Counted from the first letter of the stretch, positions 31,462-43,403 are shown. The stretch: 64,000 nt of DNA from Sinisalibacter aestuarii (GCF_027923545.1 NZ_BROH01000006.1:1-64000); one strand, 5' to 3'. Made by a program: numbers and translations. Notes: generated from the letters alone by a model not told the origin.

Positions 31462-31498
31462 GATTGAATGCCAATCCCCGGGTTTGGATTTCCAATCC
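31462..31498. promoter_or_regulatory. Paired inverted repeats upstream of ligA2
   Basis: GATTG-N5-CAATC (31462-31476) and GGATT-N3-AATCC (31486-31498) lie side by side, 49-85 bases before the ligA2 start. The first fits the T-N11-A pattern of LysR-type sites. They are the best candidate targets for the adjacent two-HTH regulator. Confidence 0.55.
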
Positions 31499-31515
31499 CG
31501 CATCGTGCAACTTAA

Positions 31516-32790
<1,275 letters not shown>

Positions 32791-32801
32791 GGAGAAACAC
32801 C

Positions 32802-33749
32802 ATGCGTATCTGCGTTGCCGGCGCCTACGGGGCCTTTGGTCTGAAGCATCTCGACGCGCTCGCCAATATCGACGGGGTCGAGGTGACCTCGGTGATGGGG
32901 CCGACGAAAGACAAGATCGAGGCGCTGGCCGCCGAGCGCGGCATCGGCCATGCCGGCACCACGCTGGAGGAATGCATCGCGCGCGATGACGTGGATGCGG
33001 TGATCCTCTCTACCCCGACGCAGATGCACGCCGATCAGGCCGTGGCCTGCATGGAGGCGGGCAAGCATGTGCTGATCGAAATCCCGATGGCCGACAGCCT
33101 CGAAGATTCGGTCCGCGTGGTCGAGAAGCAGAAGGAAACCGGGCTGGTGGCGATGGCGGGGCAAGTGCGCCGCTTCAACCCCTCGCACCAGTGGATTCAC
33201 AACAAGGTGGCGGCGGGCGAGCTGAAAATCCAGCAGATGGATGTGCAGACCTATTTCTTCCGCCGCACCAACACCAACGCCAAGGGCGAGCCGCGCACCT
33301 GGACGGACCATCTGCTGTGGCACCATGCCTGCCATACCGTCGATCTGTTCCAGTACCAGACCGGCGAAACGGTGAGCCAGGCCTATGGCCTCGAAGGCCC
33401 GCATCACCCCGATCTCGGCATCGCGATGGATATGTCGATCGGGATGAAAACCCCCTCGGGCGCGATCTGCACGCTCAGCCTGTCGTTCAACAACGATGGC
33501 CCCTTGGGCACCTTCTTTCGCTATATCTGCGACAACGGCACCTATCTCGCCCGCTACGACGATCTCTATGACGGCAACGACAATCCGATCGACCTGTCGG
33601 GCGTGGCCGTCTCGAATAACGGGATCGAGCTGATCGACCGGGAATTCATCTCGGCCATCCGCGAAGGCCGCGAGCCGAACGGCGCGGTAACGCAGGTGCT
33701 GCCGGCGATGGAAACGCTCGACGCCATCGAGCGCGGCTTCAAGGGCTGA
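32802..33749 (+). CDS. ligC: 4-carboxy-2-hydroxymuconate-6-semialdehyde dehydrogenase
   Basis: This 315-residue Gfo/Idh/MocA-family enzyme oxidises the ring-cleavage product (as its hemiacetal) to 2-pyrone-4,6-dicarboxylate with NADP. The N-terminal Rossmann part reads RICVAGAYGAFGLKHL, the EIPMADS segment replaces the usual EKP motif, and WHHACHTVDLFQYQTG contains the catalytic-region histidines known from LigC. It lies 11 bases after ligB2 with GGAGA upstream, and a strong terminator follows. It completes the set needed to feed LigI. Confidence 0.93.
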   Translation: MRICVAGAYGAFGLKHLDALANIDGVEVTSVMGPTKDKIEALAAERGIGHAGTTLEECIARDDVDAVILSTPTQMHADQAVACMEAGKHVLIEIPMADSLEDSVRVVEKQKETGLVAMAGQVRRFNPSHQWIHNKVAAGELKIQQMDVQTYFFRRTNTNAKGEPRTWTDHLLWHHACHTVDLFQYQTGETVSQAYGLEGPHHPDLGIAMDMSIGMKTPSGAICTLSLSFNNDGPLGTFFRYICDNGTYLARYDDLYDGNDNPIDLSGVAVSNNGIELIDREFISAIREGREPNGAVTQVLPAMETLDAIERGFKG

Positions 33750-33772
33750 CAACACCGAGGCAAGGCACAGAC

Positions 33773-33804
33773 AGGGCCGCGCATCTTGCGCGGCCCTTTT
33801 CTTT
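33773..33804 (+). terminator. Intrinsic terminator of the ligA2B2C operon
   Basis: AGGGCCGCGC (33773-33782) and GCGCGGCCCT (33788-33797) form a perfect ten-bp stem with an ATCTT loop, followed by TTTCTTT. It lies 24 bases after the ligC stop and just before the convergent glycerate kinase gene ends. Confidence 0.88.
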
Positions 33805-33812
33805 GCGTGCGC

Positions 33813-35066
33813 CTAACGGATCAGGATCGCCCGGAAATCGTTGACATTGGTGCCGGTCGGCCCCGGCGCGAAGAGATCGCCAATGGCCGCGAAGGCGGAA
33901 TAGGCGTCATTCGCCGCCAGCAGCGCCGCCGGATCGTGGCCCGCCGCCCGCAGCCGGGCGGCGCTGGTGCCATCGGCGAAGGCGCCGGCATTGTCTTCGC
34001 TGCCGTCGATCCCGTCGGTATCCGCGGCAAGGGCGGCCAGCGCCACGCCGTCCACTCCGAGCGCGAAGGAGAGCAGAAACTCGGAGTTGCGCCCGCCCTG
34101 TCCCTTGCCCCGCAGCGTCACCGTCGTTTCGCCACCCGAGAGCAGCACCACGGGCCGGGCGAAGGGCCTGCCCTTCGCCGCCACCTCGCGCGCCAGCGCC
34201 GCATGCATCTTCGCCACCTCCCGCGCCTCTCCCTCGATCGCATCCGACAGGATCGCCGCCGGCACCCCTTTCGCCTCGGCCACGCGCGCCGCCGCCTCCA
34301 GCGAGCGAGCGGCGGAGGCAATGACGGTGACGGTATTGCCTTCAAAGGTGGGATCGTCCGGCGAAGGCGCCGGGCTGCTGGCGATATGCTCGCGCATCGC
34401 CTGCGGCAGCGCGATGCCATAGGCGTCGATTGCCGCCAGCGCGGCCTCCGGCCCGGTCGCGTCGGGCACGGTGGGGCCGGAGGCCACCTGAGCCGGATCG
34501 TCGCCGGGCACGTCAGACACGATCAGCGTGGCCACCCGGGCCGGATGCGCCGCCTGCGCCAGCCGCCCGCCCTTCACCCCGGAAAAATGCTTGCGGATCG
34601 CGTTCATCGCCGAGATCGGCGCGCCGGAGGCCAGCAGCGCCTCATTCAGCAGCCGCTCATCGGCCAGCGTGAACCCCTCGGGCGGGCTTGGCAGCAGCGC
34701 CGAACCGCCACCGGTGATCAGCGCCACCACCAGATCGTCGGCGGTGAGCCCGTCGAGCGCGGCAAAGAGCGCGCGGGTGGCCGCCAGCCCGGCCTCGTCC
34801 GGCACCGGATGGGCCGCCTCGATCACCGTGAGATGGCGCGTCTCGCAACCATAGCCGTAGCGGGTAACCACCACGCCCTCTACCGGCGCGCCCCAGGCCG
34901 CCTCGAAGGCGGCGGCCAGCTGCGCCGCGCCCTTGCCCGCGCCGATCACCACGGTACGGCCCTTGGGCTTGTCCGGCAGGTTGCCCCGCAGGGCCACAGC
35001 CGGATCGGCGGCGGCGATGGCGGCGTCGAACAACTGGGTGAGAAAGGCGCGGTCGGTTTCGGTCAT
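33813..35066 (-). CDS. Glycerate 2-kinase (GckA/TtuD, MOFRL family)
   Basis: This 417-residue protein has the two-domain glycerate kinase layout: an N-terminal Rossmann-like domain ([17 protein letters not shown], then [13 protein letters not shown]) and the C-terminal MOFRL domain ([46 protein letters not shown]). It phosphorylates D-glycerate to 2-phosphoglycerate; older annotations call it hydroxypyruvate reductase TtuD. A 12-copy octamer repeat lies 70 bases upstream of its start, so promoter spacing could vary between strains. Confidence 0.88.
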   Translation of the reverse strand: MTETDRAFLTQLFDAAIAAADPAVALRGNLPDKPKGRTVVIGAGKGAAQLAAAFEAAWGAPVEGVVVTRYGYGCETRHLTVIEAAHPVPDEAGLAATRALFAALDGLTADDLVVALITGGGSALLPSPPEGFTLADERLLNEALLASGAPISAMNAIRKHFSGVKGGRLAQAAHPARVATLIVSDVPGDDPAQVASGPTVPDATGPEAALAAIDAYGIALPQAMREHIASSPAPSPDDPTFEGNTVTVIASAARSLEAAARVAEAKGVPAAILSDAIEGEAREVAKMHAALAREVAAKGRPFARPVVLLSGGETTVTLRGKGQGGRNSEFLLSFALGVDGVALAALAADTDGIDGSEDNAGAFADGTSAARLRAAGHDPAALLAANDAYSAFAAIGDLFAPGPTGTNVNDFRAILIR

Positions 35067-35135
35067 GGCGTCCTATCGGTTTTTGCGGCCCATACCGCAC
35101 CGCCGCGGCGGACCACGTCCACAAATCCAGAAATC

Positions 35136-35235
35136 CGGTTTTCCGGTTTTCCGGTTTTCCGGTTTTCCGGTTTTCCGGTTTTCCGGTTTTCCGGTTTTCC
35201 GGTTTTCCGGTTTTCCGGTTTTCCGGTTTTCCGGT
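35136..35235. repeat. CCGGTTTT tandem repeat (12.5 copies)
   Basis: The octamer CCGGTTTT is repeated 12 times without a single mismatch and ends in a partial copy, 100 bases in all. It lies between the glycerate kinase start (35066) and the ABC permease stop (35299). It is preceded by CCAGAAATCCGG, a 12-mer also found in the palindrome at 56081-56100. Its purity implies recent slippage and likely length variation. Confidence 0.97.
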
Positions 35236-35298
35236 GAAGCGGAATGCGAACGGGGCCGGGTGTCAACACCCCGGCCCCGCCAAACCCGGATCGCGGGC

Positions 35299-36564
35299 CT
35301 ATTCTTTCACGTAAGGCTGGCCGTCTGCCGCCGGTGGCCGCGCTTTGCCGATCAAACCGGCAACCACGATAATCGTGGCGATATAGGGCGCCATGGCGAG
35401 GAATTCCGACGGGATCGGCGTGTTGAGCAGCGCCAGCTTCTGCTGCAGCGAATCCGCGAAGCCGAAGATCAGCGCCGCCGAGAGAGCGCCCACCGGGTGC
35501 CAGCGGCCGAAGATCATCGCCGCGAGGCCGATGAAGCCCTTGCCGTTGGTCATGTTCTCGTCGAACCGGCCCACCGAGCCGAGCGTGAACCACGCGCCGC
35601 CGAAGCCCGCGACCATCCCCGCCAGCGTCACGTGGAAATAGCGCGTCCAGTAGACGTCGACGCCGAGCGTATCGGCGGCGCGGGGGTGTTCGCCCACCGC
35701 ACGCGCGCGCAGGCCCCCCTTGGTGTGGAACAGATAATAGGTCGCCACCCCGACCAGGATCAGCGCGCCATAGACGAAGATATTCTGCTGAAACAGCACC
35801 GGCCCGAGCACCGGGATGTCGCTCAGCAGCGGGATCTTCCAGGCGCGGAACACCTCGGCGTTGTTCATCCAGCGGTTCGAGGCGAAAACCTGGCTGGTGA
35901 CGTAACTCGTCAGGCCCAACACGAAGAGGTTGATCACCACGCCGGCGATGATCTGGTCCATTCGGAAGGTCACCACCAGGGCGGCCAGCATCATCCCGAA
36001 CATGCCGCCGATGGCCACCGCCGCAAACAGCCCGACCCAGCTGCCGATCAGCGAGCCCACCAGCGCGCCGGTGAAGGCGCCGGCAAGCAGCATCCCCTCG
36101 ATGGCGATGTTCACCACGGCGACCCGCTCCGAGAGCACGCCGGCGAGCCCACCCAGCGCAATCGGCACGGCGCGCACCATGGTCGCCTGCAACATGCCGG
36201 TGAGGTTGAAGCTCTTGCCCGCATCGGCCCAGACCAGGAAGGCCAGCACGACGAGGAACAGCCCGCCGCCGATGGAGAGCGTCGACCACTTGCCGCCGCC
36301 GCGCAGGAACTGGCGCACGCCGATGAAGGCGAGCAGGGCCGCGACGATGGTGTTGAACCCGCCGGGCACCACGAGGTCCGGCAGCTGCACCGCGTCGCGC
36401 ACGGTGGTCAGCCGGAAGGTCGCCACCTCGCCGGGGGCCACGTCGAGCGCGAACAGCACCAGCGCCGAGAGCAGCAGAAGGATCACACCGGTGATCCGCG
36501 CCCGGCGGTCGGAGGTCGAGGCGACCTGTTCGGCGCCGGCGGTATTGATGGTCACGTTGCTCAT
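35299..36564 (-). CDS. ABC transporter permease (BMP/nucleoside type, second permease)
   Basis: This 421-residue membrane protein has about ten helices and the branched-chain/ribose-type permease pattern, including MLLAGAFTGALVGSLIGSW, EHPRAADTLGVDVYWTRY (the cytoplasmic EAA-like loop) and GKGFIGLAAMIFGRWHP. It pairs with the upstream permease to form the channel of a BMP-type importer (NupQ/YufQ-like). Its start overlaps the previous gene by four bases (ATGA). It is the last gene of the transporter operon. Confidence 0.88.
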   Translation of the reverse strand: MSNVTINTAGAEQVASTSDRRARITGVILLLLSALVLFALDVAPGEVATFRLTTVRDAVQLPDLVVPGGFNTIVAALLAFIGVRQFLRGGGKWSTLSIGGGLFLVVLAFLVWADAGKSFNLTGMLQATMVRAVPIALGGLAGVLSERVAVVNIAIEGMLLAGAFTGALVGSLIGSWVGLFAAVAIGGMFGMMLAALVVTFRMDQIIAGVVINLFVLGLTSYVTSQVFASNRWMNNAEVFRAWKIPLLSDIPVLGPVLFQQNIFVYGALILVGVATYYLFHTKGGLRARAVGEHPRAADTLGVDVYWTRYFHVTLAGMVAGFGGAWFTLGSVGRFDENMTNGKGFIGLAAMIFGRWHPVGALSAALIFGFADSLQQKLALLNTPIPSEFLAMAPYIATIIVVAGLIGKARPPAADGQPYVKE

Positions 36565-37705
36565 GCCGCGCCCCCTTCCTTGTCCTTGCGGAAGCCCCAC
36601 GGGAAGATCGCGCGCACCAGCAGGGGGGCGGCGATAAAGACGATGATCAGCGCCTGGATGATGCCGATCAGGTCGATCGACACACCGGCATCCACCTGCA
36701 TCTGCCGCCCGCCCGCTTCCAGCCCGCCAAATAGCAGCCCGGCCAGCAGAATGCCCACCGGGTGCGAGCGGCCGAGCAGCGCCAGCGCGATGGCGTCAAA
36801 GCCGATCCCGGCCGAGAAGCCGGGGCTGGCGCGCTCCAGCACGCCGAGCACCTGGCTCGCGCCGCCCAGCCCCGCCAGCGCCCCGGCGGTGCCCATCGCG
36901 GCGACGATGATCAGGCCCGACTTCATGCCCGCGTAACGCGCCGCATCGGGGTTTTCGCCTGAGGCGCGGAAGGCGAAGCCGATCTTCGAGCGGAACAGCA
37001 GCCACCAGATGAAGGCGACCATGATCAGCATCACGAACAGCCCGGCATGGACCCGCAGGTTCGGGTCGATCCAGTCGAGCAGGCGCGGCAGCTGGCCGGC
37101 CTCCGGCACCGATTTCGAGATCGGGTCGGAGCGGCCCGCCACCTGCACATAGGGCTGTTTCAGCGCCCAGATCAGGATCAGGAAGGATGACAGGTTGAGC
37201 ATGATGGTGGTGATCACCTCATGCGCGCCGGTGGTCGCCTTCAGCACCCCGGCAAAGCCTGCATAGATCGCCCCGGCAATCGCGCCAGCCAGCAGCGACA
37301 GCGGGATCAGCAGGATCGCCGGCAGGCCCGGGAAGGAGAAGGCGAAGATCGCCGCCGCCAGACCGCCCATGACGATCTGCCCCTCGGCGCCGATATTGAA
37401 CAGCCCGGCCCGGAAGCCGAGCCCGAGGCCGAGCCCCGCGAGGATCAGCGGGATCGCCGAGGTCAGCGTTTCCGAGATCGCGTTGAGCGAGCCGACCGAG
37501 CCCTTGCCGAGCGCCACGAAGCTCTTGCCGATGGTGCCGATATCGACCCCGGTGGCGAGCATCACCAGCGCGCCGAGAACCAGCGCCGCGATCACCGCAA
37601 AGATCGGCACGATCACCAGGTCTTCGAATTGCCCCCGTCCGCCGCTGGCGCGTTGCAGAAGGGCGCGGCCCGCATCGTCGAGCTCGCGTTTGCCGATGGA
37701 TGTGC

Positions 37706-37709
<4 letters not shown>
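36561..37709 (-). CDS. ABC transporter permease (BMP/nucleoside type, first permease)
   Basis: This 382-residue permease (YufP/NupP-like) has about eight to nine helices. FRAGLFNIGAEGQIVMGGLAA and GENPDAARYAGMKSG are the family landmarks, the second being the ATPase-contact loop. Both ends overlap neighbouring genes by four bases, so it is translated in step with the ATPase and second permease. Together they import a nucleoside or purine-like ligand; the exact ligand is not readable. Confidence 0.88.
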
Positions 37710-39232
<1,523 letters not shown>

Positions 39233-39339
39233 GTCCCTACCCCCGCTCAAGGCGCGAAAAGATAGGCCGGCACCGCACCACCGCGTCGCGCGGCAGGAGG
39301 AAGATGCAATGCTATTCGGACAATCCGCGCCGTAAATGC

Positions 39340-39374
39340 AAAAAAGTCCCGCCGCCGGGCGTGCCGGCGGCGGG
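39340..39374 (-). terminator. Intrinsic terminator between BMP protein and ABC genes
   Basis: CCCGCCGCCGG (39348-39358) and CCGGCGGCGGG (39364-39374) make a perfect 11-bp stem. On the minus strand it is followed by ACTTTTTT. It lies just after the binding-protein stop and should let the receptor be made in excess over the membrane parts through partial read-through. Confidence 0.88.
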
Positions 39375-39385
39375 CGTGAGTCACC

Positions 39386-40405
39386 TTACATGCCGGTGAC
39401 AGAGATCGAGCCGTCGATGATGCCGGCCCTGATTTCGTCGAGTTCGGCTTTCAGCTCGGCGGGCACGGCGTCTTCGAACGAACCGAAGCCGGCGAGGCCG
39501 ACGCCTTCGTTTTCAAGCGTGCCGACCACGAGGCCACCCTCGAAGGAGCCGTCCATTGCCGACTGGATGACCTGATGCACGGTCGAGTCCATGCGCTTGA
39601 GCACCGAGGTCAGGTAGACATGCGCCTTTTCCGGGTCGGTCTGGGTCTGGTCGGCGTCGACGCCGATGATCTTCAGCGCATCGGTGCCCAGTTCGTCGGC
39701 CAGCGAGGCCGAGCCGAGGCCGACGGGGCCAGCGACCGGCATCACGATGTCGGCACCTTCGTCATAGAGGTTCTGGGCGAAGGCGCGGCCATCGTCGAGT
39801 TGGTCGAAGTTGCCGGTAAACAGGCCCTCTTTCGAGTCCGGGTTCCAGCCGAGCACCGAAACCGAGGTGCCGTGGCGCTCGTTGTAGAGGTTAGCGCCAT
39901 GCACGAAGCCATCCATGAACACGGTCACCGGCGGGATGTTGATGCCGCCGAAGGTGCCGAGAATGCCGGTCTGGGTCATGCCGGCGGCAAGATAGCCGGC
40001 GAGGAAGGCCGCCTGTTCGGTGGCATAGACCTGGCCGACAACGTTCGGGATGGTCGGATCGTAGGCGAAGTCGACGATCGAGAACTTCTGGTCGGGGTTG
40101 GCCTCGGCGGCCGTCTTGGTGGCGTCGCCCATCAGGAAGCCGACGGTGATGATCACGTCGCAGGAGCCGTCGAGCAGCGAGTTCAGGTTCGCCGCGTAAT
40201 CCGACTCTTGCTGGCTTTCGAGAAAGCGGCCTTCGATACCATCGGCGGCGATCGCATCTTCGACGCCTTTCCAGGCCGTCTGGTTGAAGCCCGAGTCGTC
40301 AATGCCGCCGGTATCGGTCACCTGGCAGGCGGTAAACGCCGAAGCGGCGGTTACCGAGCCGGCAACAAGGGCAGCAGCAAGCCCGATTTTGCTGAGAAAC
40401 GTCAT
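39386..40405 (-). CDS. BMP-family substrate-binding protein
   Basis: This 339-residue periplasmic receptor has a signal peptide (about 1-23, ending ASAF) and the BMP/Med fold. GGIDDSGFNQTAWKGVEDA, VGFLMGDATKTAAEANPDQK and the ribose-contact-like GVDADQTQTDP are family landmarks. BMP receptors such as PnrA/BmpA bind purine nucleosides, so this importer is likely for nucleosides. GGAGG precedes the start. It is the first gene of the operon, followed by a terminator and then the ATPase. Confidence 0.92.
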   Translation of the reverse strand: MTFLSKIGLAAALVAGSVTAASAFTACQVTDTGGIDDSGFNQTAWKGVEDAIAADGIEGRFLESQQESDYAANLNSLLDGSCDVIITVGFLMGDATKTAAEANPDQKFSIVDFAYDPTIPNVVGQVYATEQAAFLAGYLAAGMTQTGILGTFGGINIPPVTVFMDGFVHGANLYNERHGTSVSVLGWNPDSKEGLFTGNFDQLDDGRAFAQNLYDEGADIVMPVAGPVGLGSASLADELGTDALKIIGVDADQTQTDPEKAHVYLTSVLKRMDSTVHQVIQSAMDGSFEGGLVVGTLENEGVGLAGFGSFEDAVPAELKAELDEIRAGIIDGSISVTGM

Positions 40406-40554
40406 ATGAAAACCTCCATGTCACGCCGCGCCCTGACGTCGGTCACGCGGCCGGTTTCAGACCCGCTGAAAATGGCAAACCGCAACTGGTCGGCAGCGAT
40501 TCCCCCTGCGGCCATGCCAGACTTTAGCACGTTGCTTTGAAAGGGGTATGGTTG

Positions 40555-40584
40555 AATTTTTGTCCGGATGAACAAATTTTTGTC
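40555..40584. promoter_or_regulatory. Phased direct repeats and inverted site upstream of the BMP gene
   Basis: AATTTTTGTC occurs at 40555-40564 and again at 40575-40584, exactly 20 bases apart (two helical turns). Overlapping them is TTTGTCCGGATGAACAAA (40559-40576), which has TTTGTxC/GxACAAA symmetry like GntR/FadR-type operators. It lies about 150 bases from the BMP start and about 80 from the divergent gene. Confidence 0.5.
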
Positions 40585-40660
40585 GCACCCTGCACGGCGC
40601 GGCGCGATTGACGCAGGGGTAAGCACATGCCACCTCTGCCCGGCAAACCGGAGGAAAGCC

Positions 40661-41380
40661 ATGTGCTGGAGTGAAGGCGCCTCGGCGGCGATGTTCGGGG
40701 TCGGCGCGGTCGCCACGATGGTGACGTGGCGGCGCGGCGATGCGCGCGCCATTCCGGTGACGCTGGCCTATTTCACCCTGATGGAAGGGCTGCAGGTGGC
40801 CGGCTACCAGGTGCTCGATCAATGCACGCTGACGGCGAATAAGGCCATAACCATCGCAAGTTACCTGCATATCGCGTTCCAGCCGCTGATCATCAACGCC
40901 TTCGGCATGGCGATCACCGGAAACGTCACTGCGCGAACGCGGCGGCTCGTCTATCTCCTCGCCGCCATCGCCTCGGCGATCCTGCTGCTCCGGCTCCTGC
41001 CCTTCGGCTGGGCCAGCCCCTGTGTTGACGGTCAGGTGCTCTGCGGCCCCGCCTGGTGCACGCAATCGGGCAACTGGCATCTCGGCTGGGCAGTGCCCTA
41101 TTACGATATCTGGTCGCCGATCCTCGGCCCGTGGCTCGCCGCCTGGGTGCAGTTCCCCGCCTATCTCGCCGCGATCTTCGTCATTCCGCTGATCTATGGC
41201 GCGTGGCGGTGGGCGCTGTTCCACGCGGTGCTCGGCCCGGCCTTGTCGATACTGCTCACCGACGATCCGAACGAGATGCCGGCGGTCTGGTGCCTGTTCT
41301 CGATCGGGCTGGTTCTGGTGAGCCTGAGCCCGATGCTGCGGCGCGGCCTCGCCCCGGCACGGGAACCGCGCGCCGCCTAA
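40661..41380 (+). CDS. DUF5765-like membrane protein
   Basis: This 239-residue protein has about seven membrane segments and starts MCWSEGASAAMFGVGAV, a beginning I associate with DUF5765 proteins. Conserved cysteines occur in DQCTLT, SPCVDGQVLCGPAWC. The ATG at 40661 is chosen for its GGAGGAAAG Shine-Dalgarno, shortening the open frame by 31 codons. Its end overlaps the convergent cytochrome gene by four bases. Function is unknown. Confidence 0.78.
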   Translation: MCWSEGASAAMFGVGAVATMVTWRRGDARAIPVTLAYFTLMEGLQVAGYQVLDQCTLTANKAITIASYLHIAFQPLIINAFGMAITGNVTARTRRLVYLLAAIASAILLLRLLPFGWASPCVDGQVLCGPAWCTQSGNWHLGWAVPYYDIWSPILGPWLAAWVQFPAYLAAIFVIPLIYGAWRWALFHAVLGPALSILLTDDPNEMPAVWCLFSIGLVLVSLSPMLRRGLAPAREPRAA

Positions 41381-41754
41381 CCCTCCTGCTGGCCCTGGAG
41401 ATATTCGTTGAGCAGCATCAGCGAGACCGGCGTGGGCGTCGGCACGCCCTCCGGGTCCACCCAGGTTTCGACCGGCGCGTCGATCAATTCGCCGAAGATC
41501 GGCATCGGCCCATGGGTCGCCTCGCGGGCATAGCCATCAATCGTCGACATCACGTAGACCGCCGGATAGGCGCCGCCATGACGCCTGGCGAGGCCGGTCA
41601 GATCAGGCGCCCCCGCCTCAGCGCCGCCGCGCGCATCATTGCCGTGGCAGCCCGCGCAATACGCGCCATAGAGACCCGCCCCGGTCATCGGTTCCTGCTC
41701 GCATCCCGTGAGCGCGAGCGCAAAAGCGCCCAGCACGATCGCCCGTAATCTCAT
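41377..41754 (-). CDS. Small lipoprotein cytochrome c
   Basis: This 125-residue protein has a lipobox LTGC (Cys18) and one haem site CAGCH near residue 33, with a likely axial Met in THGPMPIFG. It is a membrane-tethered class I cytochrome, similar to small c-type cytochromes that feed terminal oxidases or dehydrogenases in this order. It is a single gene convergent with the DUF5765-like gene. Confidence 0.87.
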   Translation of the reverse strand: MRLRAIVLGAFALALTGCEQEPMTGAGLYGAYCAGCHGNDARGGAEAGAPDLTGLARRHGGAYPAVYVMSTIDGYAREATHGPMPIFGELIDAPVETWVDPEGVPTPTPVSLMLLNEYLQGQQEG

Positions 41755-41858
41755 TGCCCTGGCCTCCCTTGTTGCCGCGAGGTTAGCGCATGCGCACCAG
41801 CGCCGCCAAGCCCGCCTTTGGCCTTGCGCGGCCTGCCGCGCCGTCGCAAGCTCACCTT

Positions 41859-42263
41859 ATGGATAGCAAAACCGCAAATGGCTGGCTCGACGCCTATTTC
41901 GCCGATTGGGTCCGCGCGCTGGAGCCGCGGGTGGAGCGGATGGCCTGCACCGGCGTGGTGATGACCATCCCGGTCACCGACGCGATTGCCCGGGTCGGCG
42001 GCATCGTCTCGGGTCAGGCGCTGGCGACGCTGGCCGACACGGCGATGGTGATCGCCTGCGCCGGGCATTTCCGCGAGTTCCGCCCGGTCGCCACCACCAA
42101 TCTCGACGTGCAATTCCTGCGCCCGGCCAGCGGCGAAAGCATCTCCTGCACCGCCACCATCGTGCGGGCAGGCAAATCGCTGATCTTCACCCGCGCGGTG
42201 CTCACGGCCGAACCCTCGGGCAAGGAGGTGGCGACGGCCACCGCCACCTTTGCGGTGCCATAG
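41859..42263 (+). CDS. PaaI-type acyl-CoA thioesterase
   Basis: This 134-residue hotdog-fold protein shows the PaaI/YbgC pattern: MTIPVTDAIARVGGIVSGQALATLAD with the conserved Gly-rich turn and acidic residue, then TTNLDVQFLRPASGESISC. It would hydrolyse an aryl- or acyl-CoA. The start at 41859 removes a 23-codon upstream extension without family similarity. It is divergent from the cytochrome gene by 104 bases and convergent with an L,D-transpeptidase. Confidence 0.82.
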   Translation: MDSKTANGWLDAYFADWVRALEPRVERMACTGVVMTIPVTDAIARVGGIVSGQALATLADTAMVIACAGHFREFRPVATTNLDVQFLRPASGESISCTATIVRAGKSLIFTRAVLTAEPSGKEVATATATFAVP

Positions 42264-42271
42264 CCTTCGGC

Positions 42272-42829
42272 CTATTGCCGGACGATGATCGTCGTGTTCC
42301 GCAGCCCGACATCCTCGACCATCTTGTAGAAGATCTCGGCCTGCGCCGGATGCAGCCGCACGCAGCCGTTCGAGGCGGTCTGGCCGAGCATCCGCGCATC
42401 GGGATCGCCGTGGATGGCGATATTGCCGTTGAAGAACACCGACCAGGGCATCGGCACGTGATAGATCGACGAGACATGATCGGGCGACAGGAAATCGACA
42501 TAGAACTGCCCGGTCGGCGTCGGCTTGCGGTCGATCCCGCTTGAAATCACCCAATGGTATTGCTCGGGCTGGCGGCCATCGTCAAAGCCGCGCACCGCCG
42601 TCAGCCGCTGATCCGACAGATCGACGATGGCCAGCACCTTGTTCGGCCCCGGCGAGGCCAGCGGCGCGACCCGCTCGGCCACCGGCGGCGCAACCGGCCC
42701 GCGCGTGACAACCGTGGTCGTCCCGTCGCCGGCATCGGGCGTCGCGCCCGGCGGCGGGGTTTCGCAACCGGCCAGCAGACCAAGCGCGGCAATGCCCGCA
42801 AGGATAGGATGGAACGAACTCCGTTTCAT
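42272..42829 (-). CDS. L,D-transpeptidase lipoprotein (YkuD family)
   Basis: This 185-residue protein has a lipobox LLAGC (Cys22), a Pro/Thr-rich linker (about 24-60) and a YkuD catalytic domain. The active site is visible as IAIHGDPDARMLGQ (His) and SNGCVRLHPAQAE (Ser-x-Gly-Cys nucleophile). It makes 3-3 cross-links in peptidoglycan or attaches lipoproteins to it. A similar enzyme follows upstream on the same strand, so the pair probably arose by duplication. Confidence 0.92.
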   Translation of the reverse strand: MKRSSFHPILAGIAALGLLAGCETPPPGATPDAGDGTTTVVTRGPVAPPVAERVAPLASPGPNKVLAIVDLSDQRLTAVRGFDDGRQPEQYHWVISSGIDRKPTPTGQFYVDFLSPDHVSSIYHVPMPWSVFFNGNIAIHGDPDARMLGQTASNGCVRLHPAQAEIFYKMVEDVGLRNTTIIVRQ

Positions 42830-42947
42830 GCTGCACTCCCCAATCCACAACTCAAATGACGGTGCCGGCCCGGCCGGCCATGGCACCACAGGGTCCAAAG
42901 CTTCAGCATAAACCGGATGCGCATATGCGCAACCTTGCCGGCAAGGC

Positions 42948-43403
42948 TCAGTCCTGCACCACGATGTAGGTGTCCGCCTTGCCGGTGGCATAGACCATCT
43001 CGTACAGCGTGCGGGCATTGTCGGGATGCAGCCGCACGCAGCCATGCGAGGCGGGCTGGCCGAGCATCTCGGTCGAGAAGGTGGCGTGGATCGCGTAGTC
43101 GCCATCGTAGAAGATGGCGAAGGGCATCGGCGCATCGTCATACTTGCTGGAGCGGTGATCGCGGCTGAACCATTCCGGCTGATAGGTGCCGGTCGGGGTC
43201 ACATATCCGTCGCCGCCGGTCGAGACCGGCCAGGAAAACAGCCGCCGCCCGCTTTGCAGCACCGTCATCCGCTGGTCCGACACATCGACCCGGATCACGA
43301 TCTGGTCCGAGCGGTTGGCGGTCGACAGCCGCTCACCCGCCCCGGCCGCCGTCGCGGCCAGCATCCCGGCAATGGCCACAATACTCTTGGTCATGAAACT
43401 CAT
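42948..43403 (-). CDS. L,D-transpeptidase (YkuD family), second copy
   Basis: This 151-residue secreted enzyme has a signal peptide (about 1-22, AAGAG end) and a compact YkuD domain: YAIHATFSTEMLGQ (His) and SHGCVRLHPDNAR (catalytic Cys). It shares the domain layout of the neighbouring lipoprotein copy but lacks the lipobox and linker. The start could be three codons later (MTKSIV). The two genes are 118 bases apart. Confidence 0.9.
   Translation of the reverse strand: MSFMTKSIVAIAGMLAATAAGAGERLSTANRSDQIVIRVDVSDQRMTVLQSGRRLFSWPVSTGGDGYVTPTGTYQPEWFSRDHRSSKYDDAPMPFAIFYDGDYAIHATFSTEMLGQPASHGCVRLHPDNARTLYEMVYATGKADTYIVVQD

Noticed and set aside
35136-35235. CCGGTTTT array as a CRISPR
   Set aside because: The units are eight bases with no spacers, and no cas genes are near; it is a simple tandem repeat.
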